This document shows positions 32,346 to 40,522 of a DNA stretch of 64,000 nucleotides, in pieces (position 1 is the first letter of the stretch; every line of letters starts with the position of its first letter). The DNA comes from Larkinella sp. C7 (lineage in GTDB: Bacteria > Bacteroidota > Bacteroidia > Cytophagales > Spirosomataceae): contig NZ_VBSL01000001.1 in assembly GCF_006149005.1 (NCBI RefSeq), forward strand, positions 806,001-870,000, given 5' to 3'. The notes beneath the pieces were generated by a model. The model saw nothing but the letters and a program-made list of their open reading frames with translations. It searched no databases and was not told the DNA's origin. A program made the translations under genes and the position numbers.

Positions 32346-34427
32346 TTACTGCGGATTCTTCGTGAAGGCAATGTAGTCGGCCAGTAACTTGCCACACTCA
32401 TCCAGATACAAATCCTTCTTCGGTGCCTTGGCATCTTTCGGATCTTTGGCCGGTGTGGTCGAGTCGTTGGTTGCCACCGGTTCGCCCGCCGAAGCACTGA
32501 TCGACTTCCGACGTTTTTCCGCGTCGTCGCGTTCCTTCTTGCGTTTCGACTCCTGGAGGGAAACGACGGTTTTCTCTTTGGCGCGTTTCAGTTCGGCAAA
32601 ATCAGCCATCAACTGTTTCATATCCGTATCCGACTTCAAACGCTGTTCGTAGCGTTCGCGGATTTTGGTGATGATTTTGTCGTCCAGGCTACTGGTGACG
32701 TCGAACCGGGCCGAAGCAATTTGGTCCCAGGGCAACGCGCTGGGTTGTGAGCTTTCGCCGTATTCTTCCGCGCTGAAAGCCGATGGCAATTCAATGTCCG
32801 GAGTCACGCCTTTGTGCTGGGTGCTGCTGCCGTTGATGCGGTAGAACTTGGCAATGGTCATTTTAACCTGTCCCACTTTCTCCGATTCTTTCAACCAGGT
32901 GTTCAGATCCACCATCGTCTGAACGGTGCCTTTCCCGTAGGTCTGGCTACCAACGATCAGCCCGCGTTTGTAATCCTGAATAGCGGCCGCAAAAATTTCC
33001 GACGCCGATGCGCTGAAGCGGTTTACCATCACCGCCAGCGGACCATCGTAGATGATCGACGGATCGGGATCGGTTTGTACTTCAATGTCGCCCTGGGCTT
33101 CTTTCACCTGCACCACGGGTCCGCGTGAGATGAACAAACCAGTCAAGGTAATGGCTTCGGTCAGCGACCCTCCGCCGTTGTCGCGCAAATCCACCACAAC
33201 GCCGTCTACTTTTTCAGCTTTCAGCTCGTTCAAAAATTTCTGAACATCGCCGGTTGTGCTGGCAAAGCCTTCTTCACGCTTGCGGGCACCTTCAAAATCG
33301 CGGTAGAAAACCGGAATGGTAATCACGCCCAGTTTGTATTTCTTCTGGTTCTGCGTGACTTCGATCACCTCTTTCTTGGCACGTTGCTCTTCCAGTTTGA
33401 TTTTTTCACGAACCAGCCGAATCTCTTTTGGGGGAGCACCGGCAATGGCATCATTCGACTGAATTTGCAGACGAACCGTCGTACCTTTAGGACCTTTGAT
33501 CAGTTTAACGGCGTCGTCGACCTGATAGCCAACAATGTTGACAATCTGACCGCCTTCACCCTGGGCCACGCCCACGATCTTATCGCCTTTCGTCAACAGC
33601 TTGCTTTTGAAAGCCGGGCCGCCGGGAACGATGTCCGAAATCTTGATGTAGTCGCCATCTTCCTGCAACAGGGCACCAATGCCTTCCAGCGATGCGCTCA
33701 TTTCCTGGTTGAAACGGTCGGCCGAGCGGGGCGACATGTAGTTGGTGTGCGGATCGAGTGATTCGGCAAACGAGTTCATATAAATCTGAAACACGTCTTC
33801 GGCTTTGATCCGGCTCATGTACCGATCGAGGTTTTTATACCGCGACTTCATGCTGTTGACGACCGACGTATCGGCTTTTCCGGTCAGCTTCAGTTCCAGC
33901 GACTGGTTTTTCAGCAGTTTGCGCCACAAGTCGTTTTGCTCTTCGACGCTTTTGGGCCAGTTGGCTTTTTCGCGGTCGGTATTGAAAGTTTCGTCTACCG
34001 TAAAATCGAACGGTTTTACGAAGTTCTCCTGAACAAATTTATTGCGCTCCTGGTAGCGTTTCCGGAACACATTGTAGATGTCGTAAGCGGCCGTCAGCTC
34101 GCCGTTGATCAACTGATCATCAATGTTGTTGCGGTATTTCTCGAATGAATTGACGTCGGAAGCCAGAAAGTAAGCTTTGTTTCCGTCCAGTTCCTTGAGG
34201 TAATTGTCAAAAACGACCGACGACAGGGAGTCGTTCAGGCGCACTTTGCGGTAGTGGTGGGTCGTCAGCAAACGCGCGACCAGTTGTTCAACATGTTCCT
34301 GCGATACCGACGGTTTTAAATCATCAGCGCTCGGGGGGGGCAGCGGTACGGCTGACATCCCTGCTTGTGGACCCGGCTGAAGACTCAGCATCAGCACCGG
34401 TACTAACGTAATGAGATACTTTCTCAT
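32346..34427 (-). CDS. Carboxy-terminal processing protease, family S41 (Tsp/Prc-like)
   Basis: A 693-residue periplasmic protease. A signal peptide is followed by the helical tail-specific protease N-domain (about 40-240), a PDZ domain (about 245-340, ISDIVPGGPAFKSKLLTKGDKIVGV), and the S41 catalytic core with the substrate loop VVDLRDNGGGSLTEA, the nucleophile in FSASASEIFAAAIQDYKRG and the catalytic Lys in TYGKGTVQ. The charged C-terminus (KRKKERDDAEKRRK) is typical of Prc. It degrades proteins with non-polar C-termini and trims lipoproteins. It lies downstream of an FKBP isomerase gene on the same strand. Confidence 0.95.
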   Translation of the reverse strand: MRKYLITLVPVLMLSLQPGPQAGMSAVPLPPPSADDLKPSVSQEHVEQLVARLLTTHHYRKVRLNDSLSSVVFDNYLKELDGNKAYFLASDVNSFEKYRNNIDDQLINGELTAAYDIYNVFRKRYQERNKFVQENFVKPFDFTVDETFNTDREKANWPKSVEEQNDLWRKLLKNQSLELKLTGKADTSVVNSMKSRYKNLDRYMSRIKAEDVFQIYMNSFAESLDPHTNYMSPRSADRFNQEMSASLEGIGALLQEDGDYIKISDIVPGGPAFKSKLLTKGDKIVGVAQGEGGQIVNIVGYQVDDAVKLIKGPKGTTVRLQIQSNDAIAGAPPKEIRLVREKIKLEEQRAKKEVIEVTQNQKKYKLGVITIPVFYRDFEGARKREEGFASTTGDVQKFLNELKAEKVDGVVVDLRDNGGGSLTEAITLTGLFISRGPVVQVKEAQGDIEVQTDPDPSIIYDGPLAVMVNRFSASASEIFAAAIQDYKRGLIVGSQTYGKGTVQTMVDLNTWLKESEKVGQVKMTIAKFYRINGSSTQHKGVTPDIELPSAFSAEEYGESSQPSALPWDQIASARFDVTSSLDDKIITKIRERYEQRLKSDTDMKQLMADFAELKRAKEKTVVSLQESKRKKERDDAEKRRKSISASAGEPVATNDSTTPAKDPKDAKAPKKDLYLDECGKLLADYIAFTKNPQ

Positions 34428-34472
34428 GTTCCCCTTTTATGATTAATGTAGCACCACTCTTTATTTAAAAAC

Positions 34473-34603
34473 TGAATGGCTAAAAATGGTTAAGATGGTT
34501 TATCCAATGGCTACACAGTTTCATCCATTCACCAATTGATTAACCATATTTAGCCCTTGAACCATCCACTGCATCCAACCATTTAACAATTTTTAACCAT
34601 TCA
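34473..34603. repeat. Degenerate inverted repeat between FKBP and protease genes
   Basis: The left side (34473-34498) and the right side (34579-34603) pair over about 25 bases with a few mismatches, and further ATGG/CCAT copies fill the loop at roughly 10-base spacing. It fills the gap between two minus-strand genes. Confidence 0.45.
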
Positions 34604-34607
34604 TTGA

Positions 34608-35357
34608 TTACTTCTTCACAATTTCCAGCAGTTCGATATCGAAAACGAGCGTCGAGTTGGGCCCAATTTGGGGGCCGGTTCCCTGCGCGCCATAGGCCAG
34701 CGATGATGGAATAAACAATTTCCATTTCGAGCCCACCGGCATCAACTGAAGCGCTTCACTCCATCCCTGAATGACCTGATTGACCGGTATTTCGAGCGGC
34801 TGCCCCCGTTCAACGGAGCTGTCAAAAACCGTTCCGTCGATCAGTCGGCCCGTATAATGTGCTTTAACGGTATCGGTGGTCATCGGTTTGGGACCGGTTC
34901 CCTCCTTGACGATTTCGTATTGCAACCCGCTGGCCGTCGTCTGCACGCCCGGTTTCTTTTTATTCTCCGTTAAAAACTGTTCTCCAATCTTTTTGTTGGC
35001 ATCCGCTTTGGCCGACCGTTCTTTCTGGAAATACGCGCCGATGATCTGGTTAGCCTGCTCCGGTGCAATCTGCATGTTCTGCGACTGGAGTGCATCCTGC
35101 AATGCTTTCGTAATGGCTTTGATGTTGGCATTGCCGAGATTCTGCTGTTTCAGCCCTAATCCCACATTGACGCCAATGCTATAACTAACGGAATCGATGG
35201 CATTGTTTAATTTGAGCGGGGCAGCGGCTCCCGCAACGGCAGCAGCCGGTGCTTTGGGTTTGGGCTTAACGGCCGTTTTTTTCGTTTGAGCCATAACCTG
35301 ACCCGTTACCAATACAGCCGACAGCAGGCCGGCTAAAGTCCATTGTTTAATCGTCAT
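34608..35357 (-). CDS. FKBP-type peptidyl-prolyl cis-trans isomerase (FkpA/Mip-like)
   Basis: A 249-residue periplasmic foldase. Signal peptide (MTIKQWTLAGLLSAVLVTGQVMAQ), then an alanine/proline/lysine-rich linker, a helical FKBP N-domain for dimerisation (about 50-135), and the FKBP core (about 145-249) with VKAHYTGRLIDGTVFDSS, VIQGWSEALQLMPVGSKW, IPSSLAYGAQG and LVFDIELLEI. It helps fold exported proteins and pairs well with the S41 protease downstream as an envelope quality-control unit. Confidence 0.95.
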   Translation of the reverse strand: MTIKQWTLAGLLSAVLVTGQVMAQTKKTAVKPKPKAPAAAVAGAAAPLKLNNAIDSVSYSIGVNVGLGLKQQNLGNANIKAITKALQDALQSQNMQIAPEQANQIIGAYFQKERSAKADANKKIGEQFLTENKKKPGVQTTASGLQYEIVKEGTGPKPMTTDTVKAHYTGRLIDGTVFDSSVERGQPLEIPVNQVIQGWSEALQLMPVGSKWKLFIPSSLAYGAQGTGPQIGPNSTLVFDIELLEIVKK

Positions 35358-35761
35358 GTGTAAGATACAAAAGTTGTATTCAAAAAGTGCTTAAGCTGAA
35401 AACGTAAAGATGTAGGTCAAAAGTTTGGCAATAGCAGGATTTAATGAAACAAATTATTGATGAATGGTGACAGGCAGGGGTCAGTGGAGACCACCAGGAT
35501 GGGTAATTCGGTCAATACCGGACTGGGGTTCCTGACGACGAATGACTCACAACTCACTAAAGTAAAAAACAAATGTCAGGATCTCAACAAGCGGAGTTCA
35601 AATAGTGTACTTTTTTTCGGGGAACCCCGACTTTCCGGTTAAAATGCGATTCATACCGGCTCAGTCCACTTTATGAAATCATGCACGCCCGATTCTTAGA
35701 AAAGTATAAACTTTGCCAACGAATTTTCTTGATAACGTCTGTTTTAGTGAAATTTAGTGCG
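35358..35761. other. Gene-free stretch ahead of atpA
   Basis: About 400 bases with no convincing reading frame. A TACAA-aag-TTGTA dyad lies next to the FKBP start. GACTCAC-AACTCAC at about 35545 looks like a decayed 7-bp repeat. CGGGG-aa-CCCCG at 35618-35629 follows a T-run. The usual upstream ATP synthase genes (a, c, b, delta) are not here. Confidence 0.5.
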
Positions 35762-35769
35762 TAACTTTG
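35762..35769 (+). promoter_or_regulatory. atpA promoter -7 box
   Basis: TAACTTTG is an exact TAnnTTTG, 44 bases ahead of the atpA start, showing that atpA-atpG have their own promoter. Confidence 0.6.
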
Positions 35770-35813
35770 CACCCGAATTCTTAGAACCATCATAAAACGA
35801 TTCTTCCACTCAT

Positions 35814-37391
35814 ATGGTATCAGTTAGACCCGACGAGGTTTCGGCCATTCTCCGGGAACAGCTATCGAACTCCAGAACCACCGCCGAACTCGAGGAAATC
35901 GGTACGGTGTTGCAGATTGGTGACGGAGTAGCCCGCATTTACGGACTGTCAAAAGTCCAGGCCGGTGAATTGCTGGTGTTTGAAAACGGATTGCAGGCAT
36001 TAGCCCTGAACCTCGAAGAAGACAACGTCGGAACCGTATTGCTGGGTGACTACAGCGAAATTAAAGAAGGTGCCACGGTGAAGCGTACGAATCAGATTGC
36101 CTACGTCAACGTTGGCGAAGGTATTCTGGGTCGGGTTGTCAACACGCTTGGTATCCCCATCGACGGTTTAGGCCCTATTGTTGGCGAAACGTTTGCCATG
36201 CCACTGGAGCGCAAAGCCCCGGGGGTTATCTTCCGCCAGCCCGTAACCGAACCGCTGCAAACCGGTATTAAATCCATCGACGCCATGATCCCCATCGGTC
36301 GGGGACAGCGCGAGTTGATCATTGGTGACCGCCAGACGGGTAAAACCGCCGTGGCCATCGACACCATTATCAACCAGAAAGAATTTTACGACAAAGGTCA
36401 GCCCGTATTCTGTATCTACGTGGCCTGTGGCCAGAAAGCCTCTACCGTTAAGCAGGTGGAAGCCACCCTGCGCCGGGCCGGAGCCATGGACTATACGGTG
36501 ATCGTAGCGGCTCCCGCAGCCGATCCGTCGCCGATGCAGTTCTTTGCGCCTTTTACCGGTGCCGCCATCGGTGAGTACTTCCGGGATACGGGTCGTCCGG
36601 CCCTGGTGGTCTATGACGATTTGTCGAAACAAGCCGTGGCCTACCGTGAGGTGTCGCTGCTGCTGCGTCGTCCTCCGGGACGGGAAGCCTATCCGGGTGA
36701 CGTCTTCTACCTGCACAGCCGTCTGCTGGAACGGGCCGCCAAGATTATCAATAACGACGCCATTGCCGCCACCATGAACGACCTGCCGCCGTCTTTGACG
36801 GGTAAGGTTAAAGGAGGTGGTTCGCTGACGGCTCTGCCGATCATCGAAACCCAGGCCGGTGACGTTTCTGCTTATATTCCGACGAACGTAATTTCGATTA
36901 CCGACGGACAGATCTTCCTGGAAACCAACCTCTTCAACTCCGGTATCCGCCCCGCCATCAACGTCGGTATCTCGGTATCGCGGGTGGGTGGTAATGCCCA
37001 GATCAAGTCGATGAAGAAAGTGGCCGGTACACTGAAACTGGATCAGGCTCAGTTCCGCGAACTGGAAGCCTTTGCCAAGTTCGGTTCTGACCTCGATGCG
37101 TCGACGAAACTGACCATCGAACGGGGTCGGCGGAACCAGGAAATCCTGAAACAACCGCAGTATTCGCCGGTTTTGGTAGAGCATCAGGTGGCCATCATCC
37201 TGGCCTCGACCAACGGTTTCCTCGATAAAGTGCCGGTCAACCGGGTCAAAGAATTTGAATCCGAATTCACGATGCTACTGACAACGCAATACCAGGATAC
37301 GCTGGATCTGCTCCGCGCCGGGAAACTGGACGACAGCATCATCGGGGTCATCAAGAAAGTTGCCACGGAATTAGCAGTTCGTTACGCATAA
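35814..37391 (+). CDS. atpA: F1 ATP synthase subunit alpha
   Basis: A 525-residue subunit of the F1 head, which alternates with beta around gamma and holds the non-catalytic nucleotide sites. The Walker A motif is [10 protein letters not shown], and the ATP synthase alpha/beta signature [14 protein letters not shown] is intact. Length is normal. Its own -7 box lies upstream, and the gene is followed by atpG after a 111-base gap that folds into a long hairpin. The other F1Fo genes are not in the window. Confidence 0.98.
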   Translation: MVSVRPDEVSAILREQLSNSRTTAELEEIGTVLQIGDGVARIYGLSKVQAGELLVFENGLQALALNLEEDNVGTVLLGDYSEIKEGATVKRTNQIAYVNVGEGILGRVVNTLGIPIDGLGPIVGETFAMPLERKAPGVIFRQPVTEPLQTGIKSIDAMIPIGRGQRELIIGDRQTGKTAVAIDTIINQKEFYDKGQPVFCIYVACGQKASTVKQVEATLRRAGAMDYTVIVAAPAADPSPMQFFAPFTGAAIGEYFRDTGRPALVVYDDLSKQAVAYREVSLLLRRPPGREAYPGDVFYLHSRLLERAAKIINNDAIAATMNDLPPSLTGKVKGGGSLTALPIIETQAGDVSAYIPTNVISITDGQIFLETNLFNSGIRPAINVGISVSRVGGNAQIKSMKKVAGTLKLDQAQFRELEAFAKFGSDLDASTKLTIERGRRNQEILKQPQYSPVLVEHQVAIILASTNGFLDKVPVNRVKEFESEFTMLLTTQYQDTLDLLRAGKLDDSIIGVIKKVATELAVRYA

Positions 37392-37405
37392 CGTTTAGAT
37401 ACTCA

Positions 37406-37489
37406 GGAGTTCAGATCGTTGAAAGTGCGGAACTAATCGTCCCGGAGACCCCGGCGGATTATTTCCCAACTTTCAACGATCACCACTCC
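37406..37489. repeat. Long hairpin in the atpA-atpG gap
   Basis: GATCGTTGAAAGT (37414-37426) pairs perfectly with ACTTTCAACGATC (37469-37481). Outer GGAGT/ACTCC (37406-37410 with 37485-37489) and inner GGAA/TTCC extend the arms to about 33 bases with few mismatches. The right arm ends 13 bases ahead of the atpG ATG. Confidence 0.7.
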
Positions 37490-37502
37490 ACAACCAAAGA
37501 CA

Positions 37503-38390
37503 ATGGCCTCACTAAAAGAAGTACGAAGCCGGATTACCTCAATTATCTCGACGCAGCAGATCACCAAAGCCATGAAAATGGTGGCTGCGGCTAAACTGCG
37601 CCGGGCACAGGACAACATCATCCAGATGCGTCCGTATGCCCGAAAACTGAGTGAAATGCTCAGCACCGTCGCGGCTGGTGCCGAACTGGCGGGTGAAAGT
37701 CCGTACAACCAGGTTCGTCCCATCGAACGGGTACTGCTGATCGTGGTAACCTCGGACCGGGGTCTGGCGGGGGCCTTCAACACCAACGTTGTCAAGGAAA
37801 CGCTGGTCCTGATCAATGAACGCTACGCCGAGCAAAACCGCCGGGGTAACGTTGAAATTCTGGCCATTGGTAAAAAAGGAGCTGAAGCTTTTCAACGCCG
37901 GGGGTATAAGGTCAATACCAACTTTGTCGATACCTTTCTGTCGTTGAGTTTTGCCAAAGTCCGGGCGGCCGCTGAAGAGGTCATGGCGGCTTTCACCGCC
38001 GGTCAGTACGATCGCGTAGACGTCGTTTTCAACGAGTTCAAAAACGTGGCGACGCAGGTGATCCGCTCCGAGCAGTTTCTGCCCATCGTTTCGGCAGCAA
38101 CGCATTCCGCTACGAAGGCGAACAACGTTAACTATCTGTTTGAGCCTTCGGAAGAAGAAATCATCACGGAGCTGATTCCGAAAACGCTGAAAATTCAGTT
38201 GTACAAAGCCGTTCTTGAATCCAATGCCTCTGAACACGGCGCGCGGATGACGGCGATGGACAAAGCCACGGAAAATGCCGGGGAACTGTTGAAAGAACTC
38301 AAGCTGGTTTACAACCGTACCCGTCAGGCCGCTATTACGAAAGAAATTCTCGAAATCGTTGGTGGAGCCGAAGCACTGGCACAACAATAA
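37503..38390 (+). CDS. atpG: F1 ATP synthase subunit gamma
   Basis: A 295-residue central stalk subunit. The N-terminal helix ASLKEVRSRITSIISTQQITKAMKMVAAAKLRRAQ and the C-terminal helix ARMTAMDKATENAGELLKELKLVYNRTRQAAITKEILEIVGGAEAL are the two coiled-coil ends that rotate in the alpha-beta head. The length is typical of Bacteroidota gamma subunits. It is co-transcribed with atpA and ends at a strong terminator (38411-38441). Confidence 0.98.
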   Translation: MASLKEVRSRITSIISTQQITKAMKMVAAAKLRRAQDNIIQMRPYARKLSEMLSTVAAGAELAGESPYNQVRPIERVLLIVVTSDRGLAGAFNTNVVKETLVLINERYAEQNRRGNVEILAIGKKGAEAFQRRGYKVNTNFVDTFLSLSFAKVRAAAEEVMAAFTAGQYDRVDVVFNEFKNVATQVIRSEQFLPIVSAATHSATKANNVNYLFEPSEEEIITELIPKTLKIQLYKAVLESNASEHGARMTAMDKATENAGELLKELKLVYNRTRQAAITKEILEIVGGAEALAQQ

Positions 38391-38410
38391 CAAATAAGAA
38401 GCCGATACCG

Positions 38411-38441
38411 AACCCCCGTTGCGTGATCCGCAACGGGGGTT
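38411..38441 (+). terminator. Terminator after atpG
   Basis: AACCCCCGTTGCG (38411-38423) pairs perfectly with CGCAACGGGGGTT (38429-38441) over a 5-nt loop, followed by TATTTTTTA. Confidence 0.85.
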
Positions 38442-38580
38442 TATTTTTTATAGCTTCGCAACATTCGAACCGTTGCCATACGAAAGAATCGTTTTCATTA
38501 TTGTGGTAACTTTATAAATCCACTCACAGCGACAAATTACCTTTCTGCCCATAACTTCCCTACGGTTTTCCGTGAAAATC

Positions 38581-38588
38581 TATCTTTA
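38581..38588 (+). promoter_or_regulatory. Near-consensus -7 box (TATCTTTA)
   Basis: Seven of eight positions match TAnnTTTG, 36 bases ahead of the zinc-ribbon gene start at 38625. Confidence 0.3.
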
Positions 38589-38624
38589 AGCCCGTTAATT
38601 TTCACACTACAAACCGTATTTTCC

Positions 38625-38861
38625 ATGACCATTGAACATGAAATTGCCAACCGGTATTCCTGTGCAAAATGCCAAAACCGTGAGGTGTATGTCAAGCGGA
38701 TTGCTGCTACCGGAACGGGCCTGTCCCGTATTTTCGACATCGAGCACAACGTGTTTATAGCCTGCTCGTGTACAAAATGTAGTTATACCGAGTTTTATAA
38801 TCCGGAAATTCTTGAGGGGAAAGATAATCTGGGGGCCGCCCTTGATTTACTATTTGGTTGA
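38625..38861 (+). CDS. Small zinc-ribbon protein
   Basis: A 78-residue protein with two Cys pairs, CAKCQNREVYVKR and CSCTKCSYTEFYN, that would form one zinc ribbon. The layout matches the small nucleic-acid-binding zinc-ribbon family (DUF2082-like) found in many bacteria. Function unknown; binding to nucleic acid is the family suggestion. It stands alone between the atpG terminator and the YceI gene. Confidence 0.8.
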   Translation: MTIEHEIANRYSCAKCQNREVYVKRIAATGTGLSRIFDIEHNVFIACSCTKCSYTEFYNPEILEGKDNLGAALDLLFG

Positions 38862-38966
38862 TAGCCAGAAATTTGCACGAAATTTTACAACCTCTTCATG
38901 AATTGATCTTCAGTGACATCATTCTTTTTCAAAAAAAAATAAGGAATCTTGAAACATTTTTTCGAC

Positions 38967-39000
38967 ATTAAATGTATTAACATTAAATGTATTAACATTA
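38967..39000. repeat. Short tandem repeat ahead of the YceI gene
   Basis: ATTAAATGTATTAAC occurs twice in tandem (38967-38981 and 38982-38996), followed by a partial third unit (ATTATTAAC). It is AT-rich and sits 24 bases before the YceI start, probably within its promoter or leader. Confidence 0.6.
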
Positions 39001-39023
39001 TTAACCAAAAATAAAAGACAATC

Positions 39024-39569
39024 ATGGCAACTGCTGCTCCCGAAACCATCGTATGGACCATTGATCCATCTCACTCCGTCATCCAGTTTAAAGTACGTCA
39101 CCTGATGGTCTCGAACGTAACCGGTAAATTCAACTCCTTCGATGGAAAAGTTGAAACGGTTGGCGACGACTTTGAAAACGCTTCGGTTTCTTTCTCCGCC
39201 GATATCGATAGCATCACTACGGGTAACGACCAACGCGACGGTCACTTGAAATCAGCCGATTTTTTTGATGCCGAAAACCATCCACAACTGACTTTTGTAT
39301 CGACGTCTGTCAAGAAAACCGGCGATGATACGTACGACATTACGGGCGACCTCACCATCCGGGGAACCACAAAATCCATCACCCTGAAAGCAGAACACGG
39401 CGGACAAATGGGTGATTTCTACGGTAACACCAAAGCTGGTTTCGAAATTACCGGCACCATCAAGCGGAAAGAATACGGTTTGTCGTGGGATGCCGTTACC
39501 GAAGCCGGTGGCGTGGTCGTTAGCGACGATGTCAAGCTGCTTCTCGACGTTCAGGTGTCGCATCAGTAA
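39024..39569 (+). CDS. YceI family lipid-binding-fold protein, cytoplasmic form
   Basis: A 181-residue lipocalin-like beta-barrel protein. Family motifs are WTIDPSHSVIQFKVRHLMVSNVTGKF, RDGHLKSADFFDAENHPQLTF and LTIRGTTKSITLKAE. Unlike E. coli YceI it has no signal peptide. YceI proteins bind long isoprenoid or fatty amide ligands; their roles range from acid stress to transport of polyisoprenoids. Its own terminator follows at 39590. Confidence 0.94.
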   Translation: MATAAPETIVWTIDPSHSVIQFKVRHLMVSNVTGKFNSFDGKVETVGDDFENASVSFSADIDSITTGNDQRDGHLKSADFFDAENHPQLTFVSTSVKKTGDDTYDITGDLTIRGTTKSITLKAEHGGQMGDFYGNTKAGFEITGTIKRKEYGLSWDAVTEAGGVVVSDDVKLLLDVQVSHQ

Positions 39570-39589
39570 GACTTCTTTTAACTATTTTT

Positions 39590-39622
39590 AACCATCCGTC
39601 TCCAGAGGGCGGATGGTTTTTT
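39590..39622 (+). terminator. Terminator after the YceI gene
   Basis: AACCATCCG (39590-39598) pairs with CGGATGGTT (39610-39618), followed by a T-run. Confidence 0.75.
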
Positions 39623-39852
39623 AATGCCCTAAAAAACACAGCCTACACAACTAATTTGCTATTAGTCAGCCTTTTAAAAAATAAAGATTTAAACATATAA
39701 CTCAAGAAAGCAAGGTTGATTCAGCGAACTAACTTTTGTAAAATTTAGTTATTTAAGGGACTAAATACTAATGAGAAATCAGTAAGCGTTAACAAGTAGT
39801 TCACTTAAATTTGGAAGTCGATTACATTAACCCTAATAACGCAAATCAACCG

Positions 39853-40428
39853 ATGAATATCAGGAGCATAATTGCCAGTCTGTTCATGTTGGGTCTGTTG
39901 GCAAGTTGTTCGCCATCAGTGAATGTCAAATTTGACTATGACCCCAAAGTCAATGTTCGCCAGTTCAGCACCTTCCGGGTTGAAGCTGACCAACGCCGTA
40001 ATGCTGACCCGATTGCGGGCAGTAACCTGAACCAACGCCGTATTGCCGACGAGATCGAGAAAACGATGCGGGCCAAAGGCTACAAGCCGGTCGTAGGCGG
40101 AGAAGCCGACCTTGTCATCCGGTTTTTCTCCGATTCGAAAGACCGTCAGCAAGTGCAGTCCAACAACAACTGGTCGCCTTACTGGATGTGGTATAACCCC
40201 GGTTTTAACAATGTATACACCCGTCAATACGAAGAAAACCGGGTCGTTGTCAACGTGTATGATACCCGCACGAACGACATCATCTGGCAGGGCTGGGCTT
40301 CGGGTCAGTTAAACCAGAGCAAAAAGGAGAGCAATCGTGATGTGGCTTACCGGACAACGGTTCAAAGCATCATGAAACAACTTCCAGAAAGTGCCGGTTC
40401 TGATTACGGCTCAATTAAAGAGAAATAA
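39853..40428 (+). CDS. DUF4136 lipoprotein
   Basis: A 191-residue lipoprotein from the ATG at 39853; the signal ends at LLASCSPS (lipobox Cys). The mature part has the DUF4136 pattern: FDYDPKVNVRQFSTFRVE, RRIADEIEKTMRAKGYKPV, ADLVIRFF, VVVNVYDTRTNDIIWQGWASG. Members are found in the envelope of many Gram-negatives and their role is unknown. It stands alone; a hairpin at 40484-40517 separates it from the convergent peptidase gene. Confidence 0.88.
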   Translation: MNIRSIIASLFMLGLLASCSPSVNVKFDYDPKVNVRQFSTFRVEADQRRNADPIAGSNLNQRRIADEIEKTMRAKGYKPVVGGEADLVIRFFSDSKDRQQVQSNNNWSPYWMWYNPGFNNVYTRQYEENRVVVNVYDTRTNDIIWQGWASGQLNQSKKESNRDVAYRTTVQSIMKQLPESAGSDYGSIKEK

Positions 40429-40483
40429 TCAACGACAACACGACGCCTGGCAGGTGTGAGTTTCAAATTGATTGAAAGGTATC

Positions 40484-40517
40484 AAAACCGCTTACTTCCA
40501 ACGAAGTGAGCGGTTTT
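40484..40517. terminator. Bidirectional terminator
   Basis: AAAACCGCTTACTTC (40484-40498) pairs with GAAGTGAGCGGTTTT (40503-40517) over a 4-nt loop with one non-Watson-Crick pair, between convergent genes. Confidence 0.75.
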
Positions 40518-40522
40518 TGCTT

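Noticed and set aside
35457-35642. A 61-codon frame upstream of atpA
   Set aside because: No recognisable protein, no good start context, and it crosses hairpin-like sequence.
36168-37184. A 338-codon open frame antisense to atpA
   Set aside because: atpA is certain from its motifs; the antisense translation is Arg/Gly/His-rich and looks like a shadow.
38967-39000. Possible CRISPR repeat
   Set aside because: The units are in direct contact with no spacers and there are only two to three; no cas genes are present.
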